This document shows positions 22,047 to 32,764 of a stretch of DNA of 64,000 nt, piece by piece. The stretch spans positions 6,014,001-6,078,000 of the forward strand of contig NC_071332.1 in NCBI RefSeq assembly GCF_010183535.1. Direction: 5' to 3'. Every line of letters begins with the position of its first letter. The stretch's first letter is position 1. Source of the DNA: Caenorhabditis remanei. Its lineage: Eukaryota; Nematoda; Chromadorea; Rhabditida; Rhabditidae. The position numbers and the translations under genes were made by a program. A model generated the notes under the pieces. That model was not told where the DNA came from. It saw nothing but the letters and a program-made list of their open reading frames with translations, and did not search any database.

Positions 22047-23582
22047 TTAGTAAGGTAACGGGGTGAAAGTACATTGGGGTGTCACATCGGATTCTTGGCG
22101 GTTTACTTGATACACCTGCAATTGGGAAATTTATCAGAATAGTGATAAACAGAAACAAACCTTCTGCCTGTTCAGCACTCTGACTCGATAGAAAATCTTC
22201 TCAATTATAAAAAACACGACCGCAATCCCACATCCAATCAGATAAATGTAGAACAATTGCTCCAAATGTTTCTTAAACGAGAGCCTCGTCTTCTTCACTT
22301 GAACTGTTATATCTTCTGCTTGCTTCTTGGTACCGTAACCCGGTCCCAAAGTTATACTCGCGATTCCAGGAAGGATTTTCAGCAGGGCTTTGTTGAACAT
22401 CTGACAGAGTTTTCTGTTGCTGATACTGAATCCAAATGCGACATAGCTAAGAATTCCACTAGTATCTCGGATCACCGTGAGACCTTGTCGTTTATCCCAG
22501 ACACTGACGGCTTGAGGGAGAAATTCGATATCATAGGTTGAGTAGAACACTCCTCCTTTTCTGGAACATTAAAAAGTTGTATTGTGAGAAGTTTTGAGAT
22601 GAAACTCACTGAATTTCTTTAATCAAATCTACTTCTTTAGCTCGAACAACAATTGGATTCATAGCTAACGCACGTTTTATATTATACTCATTTTTCTCCG
22701 TAGAACCTTCCAGACTCAAATTGAAATAGTAGGTCAAGTATGTTTCCTTCTCCAATAGAAGCTCTATTAGTTGATTCTGATGGTAAAATGGAATTCGAGA
22801 AGATGGGGGAGCAGTCAGCCGAGAATTCATAGATGTCTGATAGTACTGAGCTATACTCATCATAGCAACTATTAGAAATCCTTCCAGTAACATTGTTGAG
22901 ATAACAGTTGGGTCTTGGACACGTTGCTTCAACATCAAACCGAAAGTTTCCTGGAAAAATACATATTGGGAGTGGTCGGCGAGACAAATCAAACTAACCA
23001 AAACACTACTTGTATAAATATTGAACTTCGATCCAACTCGACTATCCCAATACAATGCACAAGCAAATCTCATAGTAGAGACTCCCATTATAGTAGCGAG
23101 AAGTAGTAACCACATATCTGTTGTGAATGGAGCAAATACAAAGTTTCGAAAGTCATTCTCTGGTGGCCTCTTGATAATATAGACCTGTTGGAAGTAGCGA
23201 ATAGGAAATGTGAAATGAGCAAATGCCATTCGTGCAGGAGTGATTCTCATTGACAGACCACTCATATCTATTTTATCTTCTGCAAGAAGACCCATGATTC
23301 CAGAGAAGTTTCCATCGGGTTTTGGATTCCCAAAGTCATTGACAACATCAAATTCCTTTTCAGTGTCGATCTTCAAAATCAAAATGAAGAAAAGTTTAAA
23401 AAAAAAGAACTGACAACTTCCCACTGCCAATCCAAAATCTTCATAACCATCGAGATAATCTCCATTTCGGCTCCTGGCTTTGCACAAGGCTTCTTAGGCA
23501 TCCGACGGAAACAGTTGAATGCATCCGGGTCGTGTTCGAATAATCCAACTCGTATAGGTCGACCTAGCGGGGACCAGGACAT
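22047..23582 (-). CDS. Ionotropic glutamate-receptor-like protein (IR type), copy 1
   Basis: About 445 residues from five exons, lacking the large amino-terminal domain of classical iGluRs, as in divergent ionotropic receptors. S1 starts MSWSPLGRPIRVGLFEHDPD and includes MGLLAEDKIDMSGLSMRITP followed by ARMAFAHFTFP. The Arg occupies the place of the iGluR carboxylate-binding Arg. M1 is FTTDMWLLLLATIMGVSTM; M3 is FLIVAMMSIAQYYQTSMNSR, the counterpart of the SYTANLAA gate; M4 is IYLIGCGIAVVFFIIEKIFY. The tail ends FTPLPY at TAA 22047. The start lacks an obvious signal peptide, and a small upstream coding exon near 23650-23690 (MIFEVVKGDILERR) may exist. Family knowledge: ligand-gated cation channels; C. 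elegans C08B6.5 is, I believe, the syntenic relative. Confidence 0.85.
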
Positions 23583-23792
23583 GCCAAAATGAGTCGAGTT
23601 TTGAGATGTTTGTTGTTATATATGAAATTTATATACGATATTCAGTTACCTCTTCTCTCAAGTATGTCTCCTTTGACCACTTCAAAGATCATAGAAATTC
23701 TATAAAGATTATGTGAAAAATATTTTATTAGTCATGCATAAAATTTATAACATTAGATGTCAGAAAAAATTGGATGTACCAGCAGCTGATCA

Positions 23793-25306
23793 TTATTGAT
23801 TCACTCGGTCTGCCTGTAATTGTTAAGCTATTTGGAGACTTAAGGATCTCAGCTAACCTTCTGTCTTCTCAAATCTTTGACTCGATAAAACATCTTCTCG
23901 ATTACAAAAACCAAGACCGCGATTGCGCATCCAACCATCCAAATAAGAAACAACTGCTCCAAATGTGTCTTCATCGAAAGCTTTATCTTCTTCACTTGAA
24001 CTGTTACATCTTCTGCTTGCTTCTTGGTACCGTAACCCGGTCCTGACATGATTGTAGGGATTCCAGGGAGTATTCTTAGCAAGGCTTTGTTAAACATTTT
24101 ACAGAGTTTTTTGTTACTGATACTGAATGCAAACCCAGTCAAACTTCGTATTGATGTCGTGTCCCTGATTGCTATGAGTCCCTTTTCCTTCTCCCATACA
24201 CTGACAACTGCAGGGAGGAGTTCCACGTCGTCGGTTGAATAGAACACTCCGCCTTTGCTAAAAATAAAAACATTTTTTATATTATATAACTTTTTGAAAG
24301 TCACTCACTGCATTTCTGCATCCAATTCCTCTTCTGTGTCACGTATAACAAGTGGATTGTGCACCATAGCACGCTTCAGGTTGACCTCATTTTCATCGGT
24401 TGTTGCTTCCAAGCTCACATTTAAATAATAGGTCAAATAAGTTTGTTTCTTCAGTAGCAGTTCTATCAATTCATTTTGATGGTAAAACGGAATATGGGAA
24501 GATGGTGGAGCAGTGAGTAGAGAATTCATGAATGTCTGATAGTATTGGGTGATGACCATTATGGATGCAATCAGGGATCCTTGAAGAAACATAATCGGTA
24601 TTCCGTTGCTGCTCTGGGCACCTTGGTTTACCATAAACCCAAAGGTTTCCTGAAAACTTGGATAAAAGTAAGCAAGGATTGGGGGAGCCAAACAACTAAC
24701 CAAGAGACTACTAGTATAAATGCTGAGTTTCGACCCAATACGGCTGTCAAAATACAATGCACAAATGAATCTCATCGTGGAAACTCCCATGGCACTTGCC
24801 AGAAGGAGAAGCCACATTTGAGTAGTGAATGGAGCAAAAACAAAGTTTCGAAAATCATTTTCTGGAGGATTTCTGATAATATAAACTTGTTGGTAGTATC
24901 GAGTAGGAAATGTGAAATGAGCGAATCCCATTCTATCCTGAGATATTGCCAGTGATAGACCACACATATCAATTTTATCATTAGCAAGAAGACCCATGAT
25001 TCCAGAAAAGTTTCCATCGGGTTGAAGATGCCCGAAATCCCTGGTAACATCGAATTCTTTTTCCGTATCGATCTGTAACTTTGTGTTTTGACATTAAGAA
25101 AAGGCACTCCAGTGCAACTTAAAAAAACAGAAACTCACAACTTCCCACTGCCAATCCAAAATCTTCATAACCATCGAGATGATCTCCATTTCTGATCCAG
25201 GCTTAGCACAAGGTTTCTGCGGAAGGTCACGGAAACAGTTGAATGCATCTGGCTGGAATTCAAATACCCCGACACGAATTGGACGACCGATTGGGGACCA
25301 GGACAT
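23793..25306 (-). CDS. Ionotropic glutamate-receptor-like protein, copy 2
   Basis: Tandem duplicate of the preceding gene with the same five-exon plan and about 65-70 percent similar reading by eye. S1 runs MSWSPIGRPIRVGVFEFQPD through MGLLANDKIDMCGLSLAISQ and DRMGFAHFTFP, again keeping the Arg. M1 is FTTQMWLLLLASAMGVSTM; M3 is SLIASIMVITQYYQTFMNSL; M4 is IWMVGCAIAVLVFVIEKMFY. The C terminus is shorter than in copy 1, ending RRQKADRVNQ at 23793. The spacer between the copies is about 210 bases. Both copies keep the run KILPGI or RILPGI and GPGYGTKKQAED in the S2/linker region, which is not typical of canonical iGluRs. Confidence 0.85.
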
Positions 25307-25553
25307 TCTAAAATAAACGAGATATTCAGTATTTTATCCAAATAGGTTATTTTATACAGCTGTACTCTCATACCTCCTAGTGTCGAGTGTTCCACTTCAA
25401 AGAACCTCTTTTTGAAAAGACCAAACTAAATATAAATACATATTTCATTAGCCATACATAAATACAAACATAGAAATACTAGATGCTGGAATGTATATGA
25501 AAGGTATGATCACTAGGAATTGGTTGACGGAAAAGTACAAAAACAAAATGGAA

Positions 25554-27173
25554 TCAATAATTTAGACATGGAGATGTCGAGTTATCCATGGAATACATTG
25601 ATGGATTCGCGTAGATACTCGCAATGCATTTGATACGATTATAGGCGTTTTGAGCAACAAAACTGGCTGGATAATATTCAGGGTCGTAGTAGAAGATAAG
25701 TCCTCCGTAGCTGGCAGGAGCACAGGTGCATGGAACCTCCTTCCAAGTCGAGGACCAATCTGGTTGGTAACTCAAGTTGTAGAAGATTTGGTCGAGTGGG
25801 ACTGGCATGTCTAGAATCAAATGGGTTACAAACATCTGACATTTAGAAATAAAATAACATACTCTTGCAAGAAAGTGTCTGTTCTGGTCCAGTTGGTGCA
25901 TCAAAGTACCCGCAGAACCACTTGAATGCCTTAATTCTTCTGGATTCTCCTGGTCCTCCTGGATTTGTAGGGTCTTCTCCGGAACATTCGTTGTTGATGA
26001 TCAAAGATGTTGGTCCGAAGATTGGTCCGTCATACCCAGCTGCCTTATTCTTAGCTCCACTATTCCAATTACCCATAACAATATCGTGCATTGCTGGTTT
26101 CGGCGGTTGAGGTGTCATGTAGAACCAGAGAGAAGCGAGGACGGCAAGTGGAGGGTCCATTTTAGTCATGACAAGATTTGGCTCATTCAACAAGTCAACG
26201 TTAATATTCACTGATCTCAACCAGTCTTGGAATTGCCCATAGTTGTAATTGTAAGAGATTTGAATGGCTCCACGACCGAAATAACATCCTTTGTATGGAG
26301 CTGCGGTGTTGCCAATGGTAGCGTTGGAGCAAGGATAGAAATAAGTGATTTGATCGGAAGCAGAGCAGTATTGACCAGCAGAAGCACATGAGGCACCGTC
26401 AGCTGGAGTGTATCCAGGAGTTTTTGGATCGAGGAAACTGCTGGTTGGTCCTCCTTCGAACCAGTTGTAGAATCCTCCACGATAGAAACAGTTGGAGGCA
26501 TCTTGGTCGGCAAGGGTGCTGAAAAATGTATGTTGCTAGAGTGCGTTTCCTAGATTCTTGATAGAAAAAAGAGAAAGATGGACCCCTCCTGTTCGGATAA
26601 ATAATCGAATTTCAGCATTAGCGACACCCCTTTCCTCACTTACTCATAAAGGGCAATGTTATTCTCTCCAGTTTCCTGAACAGCGTGAGCGAAGAATGCT
26701 GCCAAATCACGCTTCTTGTTCTCATCGGCAGTGTACACCTGAATTCATTCTTCATACTTTTCTAAAAGCAAGATCTCGAAAACTCACTGTATTCGTCACA
26801 TTGATAGAAGTACCAAACTCTGGGAAATATCTCGACGCAATCCTAAAAGCTGCATAGGAATATGGCCAGCAGCTAGACGGCCCCCATCCGAGATTCGCAA
26901 ATGGGAATAGGTCTTCAAACATTTCTTGAGTGAACCATGACTCTAGTTCAGAAGGTGGCATGTTGTTAGGATCAGTTGGTTCTGTACAGGATTCTGGGGG
27001 TCCTGTTCCATATTTCGCTGCTTTTGGACAAGAGCTCGCATTTCCATAATCGATAGCCGTAACAATTGAGTTATCTGGAAACCAAGCGCATCAGATTCAT
27101 GGAAAAGATAGGGAGACTAGACAATCTTACGTGCTAAAACGGCGACCAGAAGGACACTTCCGATGCGAGTCAT
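25554..27173 (-). CDS. Secreted GH19 chitinase-like protein
   Basis: Five exons, about 445 residues. The start at 27173 gives the signal peptide MTRIGSVLLVAVLA. The mature part opens with a Cys-containing stretch, then LESWFTQEMFEDLFPFANLG, the N-terminal helix of GH19 catalytic domains. The catalytic region is FFAHAVQETGENNIALYE, where the Glu of HxxxET corresponds to the GH19 general acid. CYFGRGAIQISYNYNYG is the second GH19 signature. Further conserved parts are LASLWFYMTPQPPKPAMHDI and several Cys pairs. Family knowledge: GH19 enzymes hydrolyse chitin or act as lysozyme-like proteins; in nematodes they could act on eggshell, pharyngeal cuticle or fungi. A long C-terminal extension (about 110 residues, NMPVPLDQIFYNLSYQP...CLNY) follows the catalytic part. 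From memory C08B6.4 is the C. elegans relative. Confidence 0.9.
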
Positions 27174-27293
27174 GATTAGAGGAGAGGGGGTGTCCTATTC
27201 GAAACGTCTTCTAATGTTTTCTTTTATACCGACTCTCCCTTCCGCCCGAATATTATTATCTTAGATTTAATATTTCCCTTTCATCCAAAACAC

Positions 27294-27420
27294 CTCGGCA
27301 AGTGTCGCCAAGTCTAGCACGAGCCTCCCACAAGTCTAGGCGCACATCTCCCACAAGTGTTACGTAAAAGCAGGCCAAGACTTGTGGGAGATGTGCGCCT
27401 AGACTTGTGGAAAGCTTGTC
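27294..27420. repeat. CAAGTCTAG repeat block with 31-bp hairpin (left arm)
   Basis: The block begins CTCGGCAAGTGTCGCC (27294 on). It contains a perfect 31-bp inverted repeat, 27328-27358 with 27380-27410, built from CCACAAGTCTAGG and CCCACAAGT motifs around a 21-base loop. The first 24 bases recur as an exact reverse complement at 28777-28800. It lies between the GH19 gene and the 3' end of the next gene. Confidence 0.8.
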
Positions 27421-27574
27421 CTAAACTTGTAGATTTGTTGTATTGGCTTTCTCATTTTTGTTCTAAAATGTTTGTATCGATTTAATTTATTTGAAAGAAA
27501 AATAGAAAAGAACATAATAACAAATAATGAATATAATAATGGGAACATGAAAAAAGGAACTGGGAAAACATTTG

Positions 27575-29741
27575 TTAGTTTTCGTTGATGGGATACGGGC
27601 TCATGTCGTCGTCGATTGGAGAATCCGATGCGCTTCGGCGAGACCTGAATAAGAATATCAGTATATTTTCAAGTTTTTTTCGAATATTCTTACATTCTCA
27701 TCACATCTTGAATTGTGTAATTCTCCACATCTAAACCTGCTTCTCGGCGTCTCTGTCTCATTGCCTTCACATCGTCCCATCGGTAGTGCAAATGGCAGAA
27801 TTTCCGATTCTGAAGACGATATTTGTTTTTTTTTTTTGAAATGCGGATTTCTAACTTACCGAGCAATAAATAAGTTGCTCCAGATCAATGTCGTAGTAGT
27901 AGTTACGAAGGTTTTGTCTGTATTAAATGACTGTTGATTATTTATCCCCATAGGAATGGACTCACAGCGAGTAGTAGATGCTTGAATTGATCACTGATTC
28001 CACAGTATCCCTCACTTGACGACGATATTTGATTTCGTCGTGAGCCTCGGATCCAAGTTTGATGAAAAACTTGAAAATGATTAGTTCAAGCAGTATTACT
28101 GATTTGCACTTACTCATTCTCTTCGTCAATATCTCCAGATAACAAGTTTACTGAAAGATAGCATCCGAGAGCATCGAATCCAAAGTCTGAAAATGAAAAA
28201 AATTCCTCGGAGGTAAGAAGAAAAAGTAATAACCTACCATGAAAATGTAGAATAGAAGGTTGTGGTTCAAAGTTCAAGTTGATCATTTCAGAGCTCATCG
28301 GTTCCAAAATTTCGAAATTGTCTTCGATTGAGACATTGTTTGATATCCTATTCTCGAACTCTCCGATTTCTCTTATTTTTCTAATAAGGGCGCTATCGAG
28401 AATTTCTTATTCAATAACGTTTTTTCTTAACACTCACGTGTTTTTCTCCTGATTTGAACCTTTCTTCTCTCCAATCGTTCCTTTTCTATATCGAATTTTT
28501 CTCGAAATGCCGTCCTTTTCATTTTTCTCTGAATACGGTAGTGGAATAAAATCAGTTAGAAAAACCCAAATAAGGTAAACGACATTCGAAAGAGACTGAA
28601 AATAAGTGAAAAGTGATAAAAATCGAATAATTAATAAAGAGGTTGAATGCTGAAAAATCAATATTCAAACTTTGGCCAAGACTTGGGAACCAGTCTCTCA
28701 ATGCGGCGACAGGCGCAAAGTTTGGCCAAGACTTGTGGCAGCCTTCTCCCAGACTTGTGGAGGCGAGGAGTTCGGCCTAGACTTGGCGACACTTGCCGAG
28801 ACAATATTAGTGAAATTGTTGTAAAATACGATAGTTTCACTTTTTTCCCACACTATAACATACACATTTGAATATTCTGGGTCTGTCAAGAAGCAGACGA
28901 TTTTAAAAAGATAACGATAACGACAATGATTTTTTGAACTACTCTCTATTATTAATTTCATTTCTATGTAACGCTAACAGGTTTCTCAAATTTAGCGAAG
29001 ATCGGCGTCACTCGACATCTAACATCTGTGTTATCTCTCACTCCTTGGTTATCTCCGATTTGGAGATTTAAAGATTTGAATGAATCTCACCTTCAGTTCC
29101 CTGGTTGTGTTGATGAACTCTGGATTCCCCGACGATTGTTGTATTGATGATCGAAGCATCGTCGAGGAGACCGTTCTGGAAAGAATCATTGATTGAGGAT
29201 TTGAATAATTATTTGACATCAGTATCAAATTCCAAGCAGATTGCTGAATTCAACAGATTCCATTTTCGTTTTTCTAGTTGAGATCTTTATGGAATGAGAG
29301 AGCGCTGAGAAGCTAGGACTTTTGACTTTTCTACAATATTCCTCGTGGAGCCTTTTTTCTTTGTTTTCAAGCTACCGTATCTCAAAGGTATGCAAATTTA
29401 TCAAAAAGTCATCAACTTCAAGAATGAAAATGAAGACATATACAGCATTTTTGTAGTTAATTAGTTTTGATGCCGGTAATAACTACGAAGATATGAGGCT
29501 TCAAATATCAGTGATCTTAAATGTGGATGATCCAAATCAGTACGTTATCGAACAATAACTTATGATTTATGTAGGTAAATTGAGCACTAATAATGCGACG
29601 ACTTCAATTTCAAATCCTTTTTCAATATCAATACTCTAGAATATCGACAACCTGTCGTCCACAAACCTCAAACCCCTCCAAATTCTCGACACTATAAACT
29701 AGTGCATTCAGCACGGAGAGCAAGTTGTTCCATAGCAACAT
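27575..29741 (-). CDS. Uncharacterised protein
   Basis: I do not recognise the family. The clearest exons, from 3' to 5' in plus coordinates, encode SRRSASDSPIDDDMSPYPIN (stop 27575), NRKFCHLHYRWDDVKAMRQR plus REAGLDVENYTIQDVMRM, LQNLRNYYYDIDLEQLIYCS, FFIKLGSEAHDEIKYRRQ plus DTVESVINSSIYYSL, DFGFDALGCYLSVNLLSG, and SNNVSIEDNFEILEPMSSEM. Upstream exons are less certain: NGLLDDASIINTTIVGES at 29092-29176 and a first exon MLLWNNLLSVLNALVYSVEN at 29741. An alternative start is MKRTAFREKFDIEKERLERR at about 28521. There is no signal peptide or transmembrane segment in the core; it is acidic and probably intracellular. One junction (28114 to 28069) fails to keep frame by one base with GT/AG sites. 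Confidence 0.6.
28672..28801. repeat. CAAGTCTAG repeat block (right arm, inverted)
   Basis: Repeated GGCCAAGACTTG and CCTAGACTTGGCG motifs end with a 24-base exact reverse complement of 27294-27317 at 28777-28800. It lies in a predicted intron of the uncharacterised gene. Together with the left block it forms a 1.5-kb inverted pair around that gene's 3' half. Confidence 0.75.
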
Positions 29742-31603
29742 TAGCAACAAGAATATGAATGATGATGGTAAAAAATGGAAACTGGGCACACGGAGAGTTG
29801 CCGTCGTTTCTCTGTGCTCAACTGAAGATGGAGAAGAGCACACGAGGTGCGGTCTATTCAAAAGTGTGTGTAATGTATCTCTCCCTTTCTCTCCGCGCGG
29901 AAGCCGCGAAACCGTACAAATAATCGACCAGGGGAGGGAGCAACAGACAGAAGAGAGCTCAATCAGGACTGAGGGCGCCAACAGAGAAAGACGGTTAAAA
30001 TACAAACACGAATTGAGATGGAAAGACTTAGAAGAGAGACAAAACGACCTCCCCTTACCCATATTTGACACTAAGTCGTGTCGCGATAAAAACAATGACA
30101 AATGGGATTAAGGAACAACCGTTCGGTTTCTCTGTTTTTTTGAGTCTTCTTGACATAAACAAAAACAAGAACCGTTCGCAGAGAAAGATCGTTGAAATGG
30201 TAGTAGCAGGTTTAGATGGTTTGATATGGGGAAGGATGAGCCTTCAGAGAACTTTCTGAGGCGTTGTTAGCAGCAAAGAACTTGTAGGGAGCTGTAATCT
30301 GATTCGAAACTCATTCCACTAGGGTTCTAAAGCTGTGTCCAAACATTCAGAAAAGTAGACGGCTTTGGAAACTATTATATTGTAGGTTTTTATTGGTACA
30401 TTTTTGTAATCAACACTTTTTCCCGTAGTTCTTCAGGATTTTCAGATTTACACCATGCTTTTAGGAGGCACAGCGACAGCGCGTAGATGTTTTCCACTGA
30501 AGTTGCATTGGATTATGACATTCACTTATATGCTCTGTGTCTTTCGGAGTAAGATATTTCGTTTTTATTGTCTGAACACTATTCAGGAATTTTCCATTTT
30601 CATTGTATTCCCTCTCCCTCTCATTATTGAAAAATAAAGTTTTCCTATCAAACAAGTCCATTGTGTCCATAACAATCGAAAACCAAGTCAAACGCCTGTC
30701 CTCTTCTCTCCCTCAGAATAATATCAGTATCATTTCGGAAATGTGGACAATTTCTCAAACTATTCAGAATTATTTTTCCCTGAGTCTCCAAGCCTATTAT
30801 CAATTGCCCTCTTAACGTCTCCCAGTTTTTTCAAAAAGCGAAAAATCCAAAACTATAGATATCATTTTTTATTTCGGCTGACTAATGTTTGTGTACGTCG
30901 GTTTTTCGAGATTTTGATCATATTCCTATCATACATTGTCTATTGAAATATAAACATGTTCTTCAATTTTACAGCTCGTGTTGCCACTCCCAAACACATT
31001 GCAAGTTGTACTGAAATAGATAAGAAAGAGCAGCAAGTGACATTTGAAGTTTTGATTTTCTATGTTTAATGATGGAATCAATAAAACACATTTCAATTAA
31101 TAGGTTTTCTTCGGACTTCCTAATTATGAAAATCGTCTACTCCAAAAAAAGTTGTTTCCGGAAGTCATTCTGAACGTTTTCATTCAATTATTCATCCCGT
31201 CTCCCTCTCTCTTCCTCCTATAGTTCTACTCATTTCCATGTGTCCTCCGGTCTCCACGTGTTTCCGTGACAAAAAATATTCGCTCGTCCATGGACGTTGT
31301 GTGTAAAGTGTGCTCGTGCTTTCTTTTCATTTTCGAAATTGGATTATAGTTGAGACTTTTGAAATATTCCAGTCAGCTGTATATCCATATTTTAGAGATT
31401 TTAAGTGGAGAACAAACAAGTATAATATTGAATATAAAAATTCCGAAAATGTCCAAGATTTAGCAATTGAAGTACTCTCTCTTATGTGCACTGCATCAGA
31501 ATTATGATTTTCAAATTTTCGAAAAATATATCGAAACCCGAACAAGACTATAAGAAGCTGAACTTTTCTTGTAAAATGTTTCGTTCTCTCGACATCGAAT
31601 GCA
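29742..31603. other. Intergenic stretch, no convincing gene
   Basis: About 1.9 kb. Several frames of 60-130 codons are open on both strands at 29725-30111, but they overlap each other and have no family motif or splice context I trust. An AT-rich tract follows. The stretch probably contains the promoter of the upstream gene. Confidence 0.4.
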
Positions 31604-32311
31604 CATTTTTCGGCTCCGGGACATTTCGCAGCTAGACGTTTCGCAGCCGAGACATTTCGCAGCCAGACGTTTCGCACCCAGACGTTTCGCAGCCAGACGT
31701 TTCGCAGCCGAGACGTTTCGCAGCCAGACGTTTCGCAGCCGTGAGCTCCACAGCCTCAAGTGGACCGTTTTTTCAGTGATAACTTGACTTTTTCAGATAA
31801 TTAATTGTTTGAGAAGTTATATGGAACATTTTTTGTGATTTTGAATAAAGGGACCACGAGATATTTTGCCCAAAAAAACCACAAAAAAAAACTTTTGCCG
31901 AAAAATATGAAAAAATAGGGTTTTCTCGTAGAAGTAGTGGTTTTCGTCATTTTCTGAAACTAAACTTTCTGTTAGTACGACTAGTTCCACGAGAAAAACC
32001 TATTTTTTCATATTTTTCAACAAAAGTTTTTTTGTGGTTTTTTGGGCAAAATTTCTCGTGATCCCCTTATTCAAAATCACAAAAAATGTTCTATATAACT
32101 TCTCAAACAATTAATTATCTGAAAAAGCCGAGTTATCATTAAAAAAACGGTCCACTTGAGGCTGTGGAGCTCACGGCTGCGAAACGTCTGGCTGCGAAAC
32201 GTCTCGGCTGCGAAACGTCTGGCTGCGAAACGTCTGGGTGCGAAACGTCTGGCTGCGAAATGTCTCGGCTGCGAAACGTCTAGCTGCGAAATGTCCCGGA
32301 GCCCATTTTTC
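31604..32311. mobile_element. 692-bp foldback element with 8-bp target duplication
   Basis: The element (31612-32303) is almost entirely two inverted arms of about 330 bp around a short centre near 31957. Each arm starts GGCTCCGGGACATTTCGC. It then carries about eight tandem 15-16-base units of the type AGACGTTTCGCAGCC, then AGTGGACCG and an AT-rich inner arm ending near TTCTCGTAG/CACGAGAA. It is flanked by perfect direct repeats CATTTTTC (31604-31611 and 32304-32311). No real gene is present; the open frames on both strands are the repeat read in frame (LAAKRLAAKRL and mirror versions). The 8-bp duplication suggests hAT-type mobilisation. Confidence 0.9.
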
Positions 32312-32764
32312 TGCAATAAAACTTGGCACACTGGTCAAGTTATGATCCCGTAAAGCAAAATTTTCAATTTTCTCAATTTTCAGTAAACGTTTGGGCTTTT
32401 TGTCCAGATTTTTCTCTAATTTTAGATAATTCTTTTAAAATAGACTATCATTCAATTAATTTCCAGAAAACCCTTCAAGACAGAACAATTATTCTTAAAT
32501 TTAAAACGCGAGAAAACGGGCCGAGGGCGCGTCAGCCTTAACTGGTTTTTTTCAGAAGAAACCACGTGGCAATGCACGTAGAAAAACAAAGATCCACGTA
32601 GCGAGTAAGTGAGAATCAAAAGTTTATCGTCAGCGTACATAAATTTTTATCACTTTTTTCTCCTCTCCATGTTTGCCCTTATGAAAAGTTTCCTCTTGTT
32701 TGTGTTGGTTCGTTCATTCTTCTCTCCACTTTAGTACTACTTCGAATCAACAAATGATTTTCAG

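Noticed and set aside
29628..30111. Overlapping 128- and 157-codon frames on opposite strands
   Set aside because: Mutually antisense, no recognised motif, no splice context; only the small first-exon candidate ending near 29640 has a plausible donor.
31599..32353. Open frames on both strands of 60-116 codons rich in LAAKRLAAKRL or ARRFAPRRFAAR repeats
   Set aside because: They are the 15-16-base tandem repeats of the foldback element read through; the same protein appears from both arms in mirror positions, with no start context or splice signals.
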